64,000 bases of DNA from Takakia lepidozioides. Its lineage: Eukaryota > Streptophyta > Takakiopsida > Takakiales > Takakiaceae. A program made the translations under genes and the position numbers. Every line of letters starts with the position of its first letter. Within the stretch, counting starts at the first letter, position 1. The notes under the pieces were generated by a model. The model was not told the origin of the DNA. It was given only the letters and a program-made list of their open reading frames with translations, and did no database searches. The DNA lies in contig CM060732.1 in NCBI GenBank assembly GCA_030704615.1, positions 62,291,053 through 62,355,052 of the forward strand. The letters are read 5' to 3'. This document shows positions 11,130 to 21,875 of this stretch, in pieces.

Positions 11130-12500
11130 ACAGAAAAAACACCATTTTAATTAAATCTGGACTTTTCGCTTAAATCCGGACCAAACTTGATATACGACAA
11201 AATTGAATTAAATTAAATTAATCAATAAATAATGTTTAAAAACAAATATATCTAATCATATATAATCATTTAACTTAGAAACAAAATCAAATGGCTTAAA
11301 AAATTAGTGTCGATGACAAAAAATTATTCACATGTCGATAGGAACTATCAATCAAATATCCCAATCAATCTATTGTATCCAAAAGCAAGAATTTTTTTTC
11401 TTCAATGACCTTCAAACATGGATATAAGCTACTACTGATATGATTTATGATAAACATATTTAATGTCAATGAAAAATATATATACAAGTTTGTATTTAAC
11501 CTATAAATACTTTCAATCAATATCCCAACCAATCTATTGTACTACCCAAAGTTATATCCTACATCTAAGCTGAAAACTAAATTTAATTGATACGCTTGAA
11601 ACATTTGGATTATGTTTTAGGATATACTACCCTCGTTTAGGTCTTCAAAAGCTACTGAAAAACAGATTTGGGATAGAGAGGATCTCAACTGTGACTCTAA
11701 TATACTCTATTCTACCCCAAAGCTCGAGAAAACAAATTTGAATGAGCTTCAAACATTTAGAACGTGGCTTTTGGGGTAAAAGGGTTTAGGGTACTAAGCA
11801 AAAAATCCACAAGAACTAAAATTTATGGAAGAGTGTTTAGGACCTATAGAATCATTCAATTAAATGTCACAACTATGATTGTATCATATGCCAGTGCTAG
11901 AAGCTGTTTTTTGTAATGAGCTTCAAACATGGATATGAGCATTTTGGGGTATACTATCCTAGTAATGGACAAAGTTCTTGCTACAACAAACTTACCAACC
12001 TTGCTTTTTTACGGCCATATTCGTTTGGAATCCAATAAACATGGCTAGCTAGCAGCAGTCATCAGACAGATTGATACTAGATTCAATATACCAAAAGCTT
12101 CAACACCGTGAGACATCTTTCCAAATACTCAAATTTGTTAGAGTATTAATCGACACCAGAAGACAAATCGATGATATTGTTTGTGTGCTCTGTCTTCTTG
12201 TAACTATTCGTGACATGTCGATAGGAACTATTATTCAAATATCCCAATCAATCTACTTTATCCCAAAGCAAGAAATTTTGGTTTTTTTCAATGAGCTTCA
12301 AACATGGATATGAGCTTCTACGGTATAGGGTTTATGATAAGCATAAATGTCAATGAAAAAAAAATGAAAGTGCGTATAGAACCTATAAAAACTTTCAATC
12401 AAACATCCTAACCAATCTATTGTACTACCCCAAAGTTTTAAAAATTTTACTATTAAACCTACACACAATGAGTTCCAACTAAATATGCCCACTAATAATA
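11130..12500. repeat. AT-rich diverged repeats
   Basis: No gene is supported. Recurrent phrases are CCAATCAATCTATTGTAC (11361, 11538, 12245, 12410), CAATGAGCTTCAAACATGGATATGAGC (11404, 11918, 12289 and relatives) and CCCAAAGTT/CCCAAAGCAAG. They suggest four to five old units of about 170-350 bp. Confidence 0.6.
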
Positions 12501-12529
12501 AGCTCTTTTGTTATGACCTCTATGAAATA

Positions 12530-13070
12530 TAATTAACACATGAGTGTGTTATTGATAGGCATCGTCAACACCTTTAGCAACCTAACCTGTGCACATTGAT
12601 ATAGATTAAGCTATCAAGTTAAATTTATTGTTCCTACAATTAACTAGTTAACGCACATTTTTTGTGAGTGTATCTTGACACACATTGTCAACACCCTTAG
12701 TGCTCAATCTAGTCCACACACAATGACCACCTAAATATGCATATTAAGCTAGCAAGTTTTTATTGTTTCTGCAATTAACTAGTAAATACACATTTTTTGT
12801 GAGTGTATTCTTGACACACATTGTCAACACCCTTAGTGCTCAATCTAATCCACACACAATCACCACCTACATATGCATAAGCTATTAAGTAAGGGTACTT
12901 ATTGTCACTCTGGACCCTAGTTCGAAGTTGTGTATTCAACACACCCTTAGCAACCAAACCTACACATAATGACGACCTAATTTATATCAATAGTATGAAG
13001 CTAGTAGAGTCTTATTGTTCCTGCAATTGATCAAATGTTAATATAACACATGACTCATCTATTCTTGACA
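12530..13070. repeat. About 130-bp tandem repeats
   Basis: Around four units share ACACATTTTTTGTGAGTGT, TTGACACACATTGTCAACAC and CAATTAACTAGT blocks. Strong copies start near 12650 and 12785, with weaker ones near 12535 and 12925-13040. A diverged palindrome of the TTTCGGACC family (TGGACCCTAGTTCGAAG) falls at about 12900. Confidence 0.7.
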
Positions 13071-13474
13071 AACATTGCCAACATATAGAAGTCTCACTCA
13101 ACAAACGATATGGTATCAAATCTACACACCAAGTTTGAACAAAAAATTTAAAATCACATACTTGACCATAACACATAAATATCCATGCAAAACGTATTCA
13201 CAAAGTTCCAAACAAAACAAATATATTTAGATGACGAATAATCTATTCAACTTTTGAACAATTTTTGTTATGTGTCATACTTTGTCATAACATGTAAGTG
13301 AGTATGTAGAACATACCCACAAAGTTGAACAACCAATAAAATATAAGTAGACTTGAATCTAATGTCAAAAACATTTTTTTGACAAAGTTATGAATCATAC
13401 TATCCAAACCAAATTTTCAATGAGATGTTGTTGACGCAATGTCATTGTTAATATGACATCTTACATCACATTGG

Positions 13475-16169
13475 TCAATGTCTTAAGATTGATTGACATA
13501 ATGACCCCAAAGAACTTGCATCCGCATCGGATTGGAGATTTGCTTCATCGATATTAGCTTTCGCCTTCTCCGCCTCATTAACACTTATTCGCTTTGTACT
13601 TGATCTTGTGGTATTCTTTCTCGCGGGCATGGTCCAAGCAATGGTATTGACATAATCCACTGCGGAGTATCATTGGGGTTGAATTCCCAGGTCTTTGTCC
13701 AACAATCCTTGTACCTTTCCAAATCAGATGGATTTCCTCCCTTCCATGGTCTCCACCACTCAACAAAGACTTTTTTGTAATTGATATTTTTTCTATCTCG
13801 AATTACATCGGATGAGGCCCCAACCAAACCGGATACGAATGAGGATCCTCAGGACGAACAAGGACGAAAAAAAAATTTCAACGTCTTTGTACGGATTTAA
13901 GTCTTCTTTTGGACGATCACATCTTGGCCCACAATAAGGAACAACCTCCTCAGCCTCACTGTCACTTGATTCGTCAGACCAAGCATTAAATCCATCTCTC
14001 ATGTGATTTTTCCGCCATTTTGTTGAGGGCCAAAATCCTTCCAAAAGACTATTTGTAGTATTCTCGAGCTCCAGATCTAGCTCTTCCAAAATATTGCTCC
14101 AGTATTCATCGTATTTTTTCATGATAGTTCCATAATGCGCATCAATATGCATTCCCTTTCTCCAAAAATCCATATACTTCTTAATTTCAGTTTTGATGAC
14201 AGATTGCTTCTGCGCAAAGTCTTCTTTGTCTCCCCAAATTGGTGTCATGGGAACACACTTGGGTTCACCCACCGGAAGTGAAGGGGATCCATCATCAAGA
14301 GTCTTCCACATTCTAACTGAACCTTGTTTTGGAAGCCAGTCACAATCGGTCGCAGATTTCTTGTATTGCATGATAGGCCAATTTGAGGAATGATCCATGT
14401 AGAATCGGAAAACATGCATATCTGTCGTTCCGACGAGAGCCTCTTTTCCATCAATAATATGTCCATCTACAAACTCCTTGAAGTCTGGAACTTCCTGAAT
14501 GATTTATGGGATGAACTGTAAGTCTTGAGAAACCATGAAATGTTTCATTAGATCTGAGAGCACATAAATGTTGTTCTCATTCAATTTCCTTGAAAGATAG
14601 CTGAAAAATCCATCAATATCTTCGTGCGTATGACCAACCATCAAAAATCCCAACTGAATCTCTTCAAACACCTCTTGCTGTGAGCAAAGAAAGAAATGCC
14701 AACATCCACCTACACAATTATCCATCTGCAAATATAATCTTCGAGGTAATGGTCGCGGTCCCTTTTGAGCTTCTGGATGTAAAGGCTTCAACACATCCAC
14801 ACACCTAGACTTCCCCCATTAGCTGCTCAAAAAAATCATTCTATAAAAAATAATCCTTGATTCTCTGCAAGTAGGTTTCTCAAGTTGACGGAGACATCTT
14901 GCTAAAGAACCAATAGTGAAATTTGGATCTCCCGGCCACAAATCGACTGAGTACTGAGCATATGCTCCATCTCCGTGTCCATGAGTTACCATTCCTATCA
15001 AAGAAATTGGAAGCTGACCTAATCCTGAAATCATCTTGTTTGTCGTTTGTAGACGTGGAAGAGCCATTTTCCGGTGATCCATCTTATCATGGATGATACA
15101 GAGGAATTCATTTCCCATCATAGCGGATTCATTTCTCCAACTGTGATAAAGTCTTCGACAAGATTCTTGATGCTTCAAATGCTTGTCTAAAGTCTTTTTA
15201 TGGGTGAGTTGATCTTGACTTCCCTTCACAGACTTTTTAATAAGATCCTTCAACATCTCACATTCACTGCATTTTGAAAAAGTACTTCCAGACTTACGTA
15301 CTTCAACATTTGAAAAAACTCGTTTCCGAATCCGGCTTATGGCTGAGCTGGAAACAGGTTCTAGACCGAGGATACTATTGGTCTGCATCCAAAATGAGAG
15401 CGAATCAATTGATGGAGTGGGATACACAACTTCGAACCTGGGTCCAATGTGACTATAAATACCGAGCCAACACAATAATTAATTAATGCATGGTAGTCAA
15501 GTGACTCAAACAAATAGAAAATGGGTCACAGTAGTTAAGAAAGAGGAGAACTGTACAAATTACCTTATTGCACTCAACACGAACTTTCTTCCAATTCAAC
15601 TTAGCGGGTAGTAGCCTCAGAGTATCTCGCCTCCCATCGCCAATGTTCCTCAATTTGTGGGGCATACAATCACTATTCCCGTTGACAATTGAAAGGATGT
15701 TTCCCTCTGCCTGAAGCATGTTTGGTCATGGCATTTTCATCCCTGAGTTCCCATGAATGGATGTAACAACACCCTATTTGCTCAACTTTTTATACTCTAT
15801 GTACGTTGAACGGCCAACCCTAAAAATAGTCCACCAAGCTTTCTCGCAAATGTCGACACCTTCAATTATTATGTAGCTTCTTCTTTTGCAGCCCTCAATA
15901 ACGTGAAGACGCATCGGAATGTCCAACCCAAGCTCTTTCCTAGAATCAAACGTTGCTGCCCAGAAAGCTGTCCTTAATGCAAGTGCTCTTTTCCAGTCAA
16001 ACATCTGGCAACACTTAAGCCTACAGCATGGCACACTACTGATTTGTCTAACAGATTCAAGGGACAACAAGCGTTTAGATTTTCTCAAGTTATCTAGCTC
16101 GGGGTTTCTAGCAACTCTAGTGAAGAGTCTGTAGGGACCTTTTTGGATGGATTCATCATCATCATTCAT
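13475..16169 (-). pseudogene. DUF7869-type transposase-like gene, nonsense mutations
   Basis: A long minus-strand coding region. It starts MNDDDESIQ (16169) and includes CCRLKCCQMFDW and a VCEKAW-like ICEKAWWTIF, then HGNSGMKMP after the intervening stop. It continues over a probable intron (donor AAG/GTAATT near 15567) to CSECEMLKDL, IIHDKMDH, GDGAYAQYSV, LYLQMDNCVGG, FLMVGHTHEDIDGFFSYL and a Trp-rich C-terminal region. The QxDNC and GHTHEDID motifs are the hallmark of DUF7869 proteins, widely taken as transposon-derived and probably RNase H-like. In-frame stops fall at 15774-15776 (TAG), 15726-15728 (TGA), 14819-14821 (TAA) and 14504-14506 (TAA). The last three coding blocks stay in one frame. 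A shift at a 9-A run (13867-13875) leads into the FVEWWRPWKGG block. Exon borders are partly unresolved. Confidence 0.7.
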
Positions 16170-16936
16170 AGTATCAATGTTTGAGCGGTAATATTGCCAA
16201 GAGCCTCACTGAGAGTGATCCCATACTCCATCAACTTCGTCCGATTCAAAGGCCACTTTACTAATGACATGAGCATTCTAGAATCCCCTTCTACAACTCG
16301 CGTAATAATAACACCAACATGGTCCTCTCCCAATTTCTCATCGAGAATAACTTCGTCAGAAAAAGATGCTTGAATTCTCCCTTCATACAGATGTTCAAAT
16401 TCACCTCCAAAAAGAGAGCACATCAAATCTCTCCACTTATGTCTTCCGAGAAAATCTTCTGGAAATGATTCCTGATTAGCGCAAGTTAGATCCTCATCAT
16501 GGTCCATGGCCACTTCAACCTCATTTGTGTCTACCTCATGCGTCTGAGAGCTCTCATAGTCTCTCACTCCAGTCTCAGATACAGAAGCATTGTCAACTTG
16601 GATCAAGTTGACATCTTGAACATCCCAACAGACTGGCGTTCCAATCGCCTCCCCTATAGTGTCCGCTCCCATGTGAGGGTATGGGAGATTGGTCTTCTCG
16701 TTTGCATTTGAACAGCTGATTACCACCACACTTATTGTTGCGGAAGTAAGCTGGAGACCATGGCATGTCCCACCTCCAGAGACATTTCGACAATCACCAA
16801 GGGCGACGGCCTCAACACCCCCGCGAAGATATAGAAACACTCTATCTCCACTTTTCAATCTAGTCATGTTGATATGAGCAACTATAGTCACAAGAACTGA
16901 GGAACGATGCTTTCGGACCTGGGTCCTAAACACCAT
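16166..16936 (-). CDS. N-terminal ORF of DUF7869 locus
   Basis: An open frame of 256 codons whose stop overlaps the start of the DUF7869 block by 4 nt (ATGA), on the same strand. The likely start is the internal Met before TRLKSGDRVFLYLRGG. It contains CHGLQLTSATISVVVIS, an acidic middle (EVDTNEVEVAMDHDEDL) and a C-terminal LMSLVKWPLNRTKLMEYGI. I do not know a function. Position and overlap suggest it is either the N-terminal exon of the DUF7869 protein, joined by an unseen splice or frameshift, or a second element-encoded protein. The 153-bp palindromic array starts at its 5' end. Confidence 0.55.
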   Translation of the reverse strand: MVFRTQVRKHRSSVLVTIVAHINMTRLKSGDRVFLYLRGGVEAVALGDCRNVSGGGTCHGLQLTSATISVVVISCSNANEKTNLPYPHMGADTIGEAIGTPVCWDVQDVNLIQVDNASVSETGVRDYESSQTHEVDTNEVEVAMDHDEDLTCANQESFPEDFLGRHKWRDLMCSLFGGEFEHLYEGRIQASFSDEVILDEKLGEDHVGVIITRVVEGDSRMLMSLVKWPLNRTKLMEYGITLSEALGNITAQTLIL

Positions 16937-17330
16937 CTAGTCAGGATTTGACTTCCCAATGAGACAATCTCCGTGCCAAGTTGTGAACCCCGCCCGGGCC
17001 TCCTCATGCAGTAAACTCCTAGATTTGTAAGCAACTATAGTCACAGGAACTGATGAACGACGATTTCGGACCTGGGTCCTAAGTATCAGCCAGTCAAGAT
17101 TTGACTTCCCAATGAGACGATCTCCATGCCAAATTGCGAACCCCGCTCGGGCCTCCTCATGTGGTAAACTCTTGGATTTGTGAGCAACTATAGTCACAGG
17201 AACTGATGAACAATGCTTTCGGACCAGGTCCAATGTATCACCCAGTCATGATTTGAATTCCCAATGAAACGTTTAACTCATAGGCAACTGATGATCTCCG
17301 TGCCAAGTTGTGAATCCCACCTAGGCCTCC
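16870..17330. repeat. 153-bp tandem repeats with the same palindrome
   Basis: About three units of roughly 153 bp. Each has GAGCAACTATAGTCACAGGAAC, TTTCGGACCTGGGTCC, GATTTGACTTCCCAATGAGA, GATCTCCGTGCCAA and GGGCCTCCTCAT blocks. Palindromes start at 16911, 17064 and 17217. Apart from the palindrome the unit sequence is unrelated to the 130-bp array at 8.5-9.2 kb. It lies immediately 5' of the minus-strand gene ending at 16936. Confidence 0.88.
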
Positions 17331-18130
17331 TCATTTAGAGACTCCTCGACTGTGGACACATGGTTTGTAATTTCATCACAAGATAATATCAAGATTGAGT
17401 CAGGATATGTAACTCTCACAGACACTGATTTCGGACCCTGTTTCGAAGTCCCACCTTGTGAAGTCTAATTTAAAATAATGGAAAAAATGGATGAAAGTCA
17501 GATCATGACTTCATGAGGTTAAAGAATGTAATGGATGAAGGGATGATAATTGGATGAATTATGACTGGATGGATGTGAAGTGAATGGATGATGTTTCTGT
17601 AATCAATGAAATGTCTGAGTCTAGATGAAGGAGATTTGAGAGAAATTTTGCAACAGTGCGACACTTCGGCCTAAGGTCTGAACCAACCTAAGCACATCAA
17701 AAAGTAGATAAAAAAAAATGGATGTTTTGGTGAAGTGTGATGAGTGCGGATATGGATAGGTGAATGATTTGGGACTTATGGTTAAGACTTTCAATGGGAT
17801 AAAGATCTATTATATAGATAGAAAATGAGATGGAAAGACAATCATTGGGAAAGGCATCTCCCGAGGCGGAGATGACCAAGATGAGAAAAGATAGAGAGGG
17901 AGGAAAGAGAGAGCAAGCGAGAGGATGGAAATGACTAATGAGGTGCAATAAGCACGAAAAGAGTGAGAATGAGGTGAAGCCTCATATTTATACATCTCAG
18001 ATGCATTGTGTGCTAGGACGTGGTCATTGAAGAGAGGTGCAAACATTACGACGGGGATCGATAGTGAAGAGAGGTGCAAACATTGGAGAGTCAAGATCGT
18101 GCGGAGATTGCAGGTGAGCTAGCTTCCCAT
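17331..18130. other. ATGGATG-rich spacer
   Basis: No gene seen. Another palindrome of the TTTCGGACC family lies at 17429-17448, and a diverged one near 17662. Between them, 17480-17600 is rich in ATGGATGA words. The rest is unremarkable. Confidence 0.6.
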
Positions 18131-18342
18131 CACATTGGAATTCGGAACATATGATGGAGAGGCCCTACCAAAGTCATTATGGCGGATAAGAGTGTGGGAC
18201 GGAGCTAGAAGGTTAGCTAGCTATCTGAGTATCCCCCATAATGGCAAGTGCGGGGCCCTCACAAGAGCTATCCCTGCCAGCCTCATAATGGGCCAAATGG
18301 TGCGTAGCTTCAGCTCATAAATACTCCCTAGATCCGCCACCA

Positions 18343-18465
18343 ACAGCGAGTAGCTCAGTTGGATTGTGCACATTGTGTCCCCCCCACTGGTTTGGGGATC
18401 AAATCCTGCTACCATGGCCTTTGTCGTTTGATTTGTGCTTGGGATTGTAAAAAACAAAAAAAGAA
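18343..18465 (+). mobile_element. tRNA-derived SINE with 13-bp TSD
   Basis: The body begins with a tRNA-like head: A-box-like TAGCTCAGTTGGATTG, then a B-box-like GGGGATCAAATCC, ending in an A-rich tail. It is flanked by the perfect 13-bp repeat AGATCCGCCACCA at 18330-18342 and 18466-18478. Head, A tail and duplication together are the signature of a SINE retroposed by a LINE. Confidence 0.88.
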
Positions 18466-18536
18466 AGATCCGCCACCATTTTGGGAGACCCACCACCATC
18501 TCTGATTGGATGGCCCACTTTCTTCTCCCAAAATCC

Positions 18537-18593
18537 TAACTAACTAACTAATTAACTATATATATAGTATATATATATATATAAACTAACTAG

Positions 18594-18632
<39 letters not shown>
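18537..18632. repeat. AT-rich cruciform palindrome
   Basis: A run of CTAA units on the left, (TA)n in the middle and TTAG units on the right make a near-perfect inverted repeat of about 96 bp. It can extrude as a cruciform or fold as a hairpin. It could also be the remains of a small foldback element. Confidence 0.8.
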
Positions 18633-18876
18633 CATTGATATTGGTTCCAGGTTCGAACCCACATCCCATCCTCTCCGGAGCTTTTTATTTTTATATCTTG
18701 CAAGATAAACTTGTGCCCAATTCAATATTTATAACTGGATGCAAAAAGAATGCAAAGAATATGGAGGTTCGAATATGGAGGTCTTTTCTCTTTTTGTTGT
18801 GTTGTTAGGGAGCCTTGAGCTATAAGAAAGCTCCAATCACAGCTAAAACAAATGTTACATATATATCATTCCTTAA

Positions 18877-18975
18877 ATGTCATATAACCCAAACAATATC
18901 TCTTTAGATCTCGCATATATATATATACATGTCATATAACCCAAACAATACCTCTTTAGATCTCGCATATATGTA
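18877..18975. repeat. 52-bp tandem duplication
   Basis: ATGTCATATAACCCAAACAA occurs at 18877 and again at 18929, followed in both by CTCTTTAGATCTCGCATAT. The two copies are nearly identical and separated by a TA run. Confidence 0.85.
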
Positions 18976-18987
18976 CATAAAAGGAAA

Positions 18988-19090
18988 CTTGACAGCCCAC
19001 AATTTAGGTCCTTGAGGGGTTTTTATTTATTTAAGGAAATATGGGAGCGACAGCCCACAATTCAGGCCCTTGAGGAGGGGGAAAGATTAA
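18988..19090. repeat. GACAGCCCACAATT duplication
   Basis: GACAGCCCACAATTTAGG and GACAGCCCACAATTCAGG, each followed by CCTTGAGG, stand about 60 bp apart. A local duplication lies beside a tRNA-like element. Confidence 0.6.
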
Positions 19091-19154
19091 CCCCCTTTCA
19101 TTTATGGGCCATGAGACCTACGGGACGATCAACGCCCATACATACCGTCACACG

Positions 19155-19250
19155 AACAATCCCACACACGGGGCAGGGCAGTGGGTTCGAACCCCGAACC
19201 ACCTGAGTGACACACATTGTGCACTTACCAGCTGAGCTACCAGCCGATGT
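19155..19250 (-). mobile_element. tRNA-like SINE head
   Basis: The minus strand reads GGTAGCTCAGCTGGTAAGTG followed, about 30 bp later, by GGTTCGGGGTTCGAACCCAC, which are good A- and B-box sequences. The acceptor arms do not pair as in a functional tRNA, so I read this as a SINE head. No clear target-site duplication was found. Confidence 0.6.
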
Positions 19251-19429
19251 GTTTTTTTTTTAATCTCAAACCTCCTCCATCTTGCATTGGAAATTAACAC
19301 CAAAATATTATGCAATATCTTATCAATTTTCTCTTTTACCATAGATTGTTTTTTTTGTGTTTTGTACATATTGAAGAACATCAGATATTCTTTAAAACCA
19401 TTAAATTATATATTAATGGAAATAACTAT

Positions 19430-19580
19430 CCATACCCGGAAACTATTCATACCCTCAGGGTATATTTTGGCATATATATCCATACCCGGGGGTTATATAG
19501 AAATCTGAAAAGTTAATTTACCCATACCTGGAGGGTAAATGATTTCACAAAAATAACTTACTTATACCCTATGGGTATAT
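19430..19580. repeat. Cluster of ATACCC-nnn-GGGTAT palindromes
   Basis: Four 15-bp near-palindromes lie at 19449-19463, 19482-19496, 19524-19538 and 19564-19578 (for example ATACCCTCAGGGTAT and ATACCCTATGGGTAT), spaced 33-42 bp. A half copy (CATACCCGG) occurs near 19432. The middle three bases vary while the arms are kept. Confidence 0.8.
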
Positions 19581-19989
19581 TGAAATCAATATACCCGCAC
19601 AACACTGGTTCGAACCTTGGACCTAGGATTAATAAAATAAATTGGAGTTGATGTAGGGAGCCCACGTGGGGATCCCACATGTGGAGCCCACGAGCCCTGA
19701 CAGGAGCCGGCCCCCTAGGTTGTAAATACGGTATTAATGTCATTAATATTTATTTTTCAAGGCGCCGGCATATCGGCCCTAATGTTGGATGGATTAATTT
19801 GCATTGGAGATGGATGAAAATGTAGATGGATGGATGTATTCCATGCATGCCCATCCATCCATGAAATTAATGAATTCCATCCCCATTGCCACAGCCGTCG
19901 GATTAGAGGTTTGATCTGACGGTTGTGACACAAGAGACTACATACGGGGATGATGCATACTCCCCGATTCTTTTTTGCTTACCACCTCG

Positions 19990-20600
19990 AGCTGATTCAG
20001 GCTCTGCAACTAGGCTGTCAACGTTGGGAGAGAGAGAGGGGGACACCATGTGTATGTGTAAAAGAGAGCAACGTGTGTGTGAGAGAGAGCAACGCAGGGA
20101 GAGAGATAAAGAGTGTGGGTGTGAGAGAGAACCCTAAACTTTTGCACTGTGTGTGAGAGAGAAGAGACTCAAAGAGAGAGCCCAACGAAGCAGCCGCGGC
20201 GAGCAAACCAACGGCCCGCTGCAGTGCCTTGAAGTAGGGAAGGAGGAGTAGCTTGGCAAGGAGCCTTTGCAAGTGTCACAAGGCCAGCACGGAGTGCGTT
20301 CTTTTCAATTTTGTTTTTGTTTTTGTCTTTCCAGTGTCAGGCTCCTTCTTTGCTTGCAATGCAGATAGCGACGAAGAGAGAGTAGTGGGTCAATGTTTGT
20401 TGAATATCTTTTCAACGAGAGATGTCGTATTATCTGTCTCTACACATTCCTAAGCACTCACATAAGCAAATTATACGTACGTGCAGGGCAATTTTTGGAG
20501 AGGGGATTTTGTATTTGAAACAGACGGAGTGCCTTGAAGCACGGAATGAAAGATCATCATAGCTTGGCGGAGCCTTGTCAAGTGTCACAAGCCATACTCC
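19990..20600. repeat. GAGA-rich tract and duplicated TGCCTTGAAG module
   Basis: 20025-20190 is a GAGAGAG/TGTGTG-rich tract. A module with TGCCTTGAAG, GTAGCTTGGC, GAGCCTT and AAGTGTCACAAG occurs at about 20222-20283 and again, diverged, at about 20529-20593. The function is unknown; it resembles transcribed leader sequence of an old element. Confidence 0.45.
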
Positions 20601-21640
20601 AAGTATCATGTGAGTTCTTTTGTTCTTCGTGTACGGGAAAACCCGCCCATAGCAACCAATGAATTCGTTGAAGTTTTCAGGCACTTGGTCGGATTTTCAT
20701 AGAAATTAGATCTCTACCCGTACCTGTACAGGCATATAGGGCTTCCACTTGTTTTCTCGATTATCTGTATCTTCAGACAGATCAGGTTTGTGCCAGTAGT
20801 TTCCGTGCCAGTAGTTTCCATACCAAGTGATGTAGGATTCTACTCAGATGCGTGTTGCGATTCAACAAAACAGAGCTAGAGTAAGATGATAACAGAATAG
20901 ACCTGCAGCATGCTACATTTATAGCATTGCACACTGCCATGAATTGAGGCATGGCTACCACCACACCGAATGTTCCCTGTCCCTGTTCTGCGTTTCGTCC
21001 CTACCTCCGTCTCTCATCGATTCTCTTTGAATGTGGTTGCTCGCAAGCGAGGCTTATATCTCTCATTGTCTCCTTATGTCCAATAATTGTTACTTCTTCC
21101 TCACACTCAGATACCTCTCATTTGAACGTCAGCAGATCGCTGTCTCTTTTCTTTTCGTTACTAGTCTTAAGCTCTTGGTTGCTTCATTTTTAACCAATGG
21201 AGCAAGCTTTGCCGACCAACGCCACCGACACATCGCAACATGAAACAGTCACTATGAAGCACAAAATGAGGAAATTAGGAACCCTAGCAACATGATGTGA
21301 AATTTGGTAGACCATCATGGATTTGGTCCAAATTATCATTTGGGCAGATGTAGGGGTTGTCTTTGATTCAGTTGTTTTTCTGTTGGGAGGGAGAGCTGCA
21401 GGGAAGGAGCGAGAGAGAGAATGAGCGAGAGCCGGCAAGCGGCAGCCATGGCGGGGTCAAGCAACAGGTACATATGACCTCATTCCTTCACTGATAACCC
21501 ACTTCTGCTCTCATGCAATACACCACCAACCATTGGTGATATGCTCTCCTTTTATTTATAACATGTTTTTATTTATAAAACTCTAAAGGCCTCCATCCCT
21601 CATTCTTTAAAGTAAATTTAAAATAATAATAATAATAATA
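20600..21640. other. Stretch without recognisable features
   Basis: Short open frames in several directions show no recognisable motif, and no repeat structure stands out. An AATAAT microsatellite of about 20 bp closes the stretch at 21625-21645. Confidence 0.5.
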
Positions 21641-21875
21641 ATAAAACTGAAGTTGAACACCAGTTGACAACTTCAGCTTTTTGTTAAGAGAAAAATGGTA
21701 AAATGTTTTTGTTTGAATTATATTTTGGACCTAGGTCCCATTTTCTTTAAATGAAAATTTTAAATTTTCTAATAATTTAAAAAAAAACTGAAGTTGAGCA
21801 CTCAGCAGCTCAAGTGACAACTTCAGCTTTTTATTAAAGAAAATTTGTAAAATATTTTTGTTTAAATTATAATTT
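21640..21875 (+). repeat. Direct repeat pair before Ty3 gag
   Basis: AAACTGAAGTTGA, GACAACTTCAGCTTTTT and TTTTTGTTTRAATTATA occur in order at 21644-21727 and again at 21785-21873. Each unit also holds an internal inverted repeat (CTGAAGTTG / CAACTTCAG). The pair sits right before gag-like coding DNA. A degenerate palindrome GGACCTAGGTCC is at 21727-21738. Confidence 0.7.

Noticed and set aside
19181-19250. A functional tRNA gene on the minus strand
   Set aside because: A and B boxes are good, but the acceptor and anticodon arms do not pair properly; it is better read as a SINE head.
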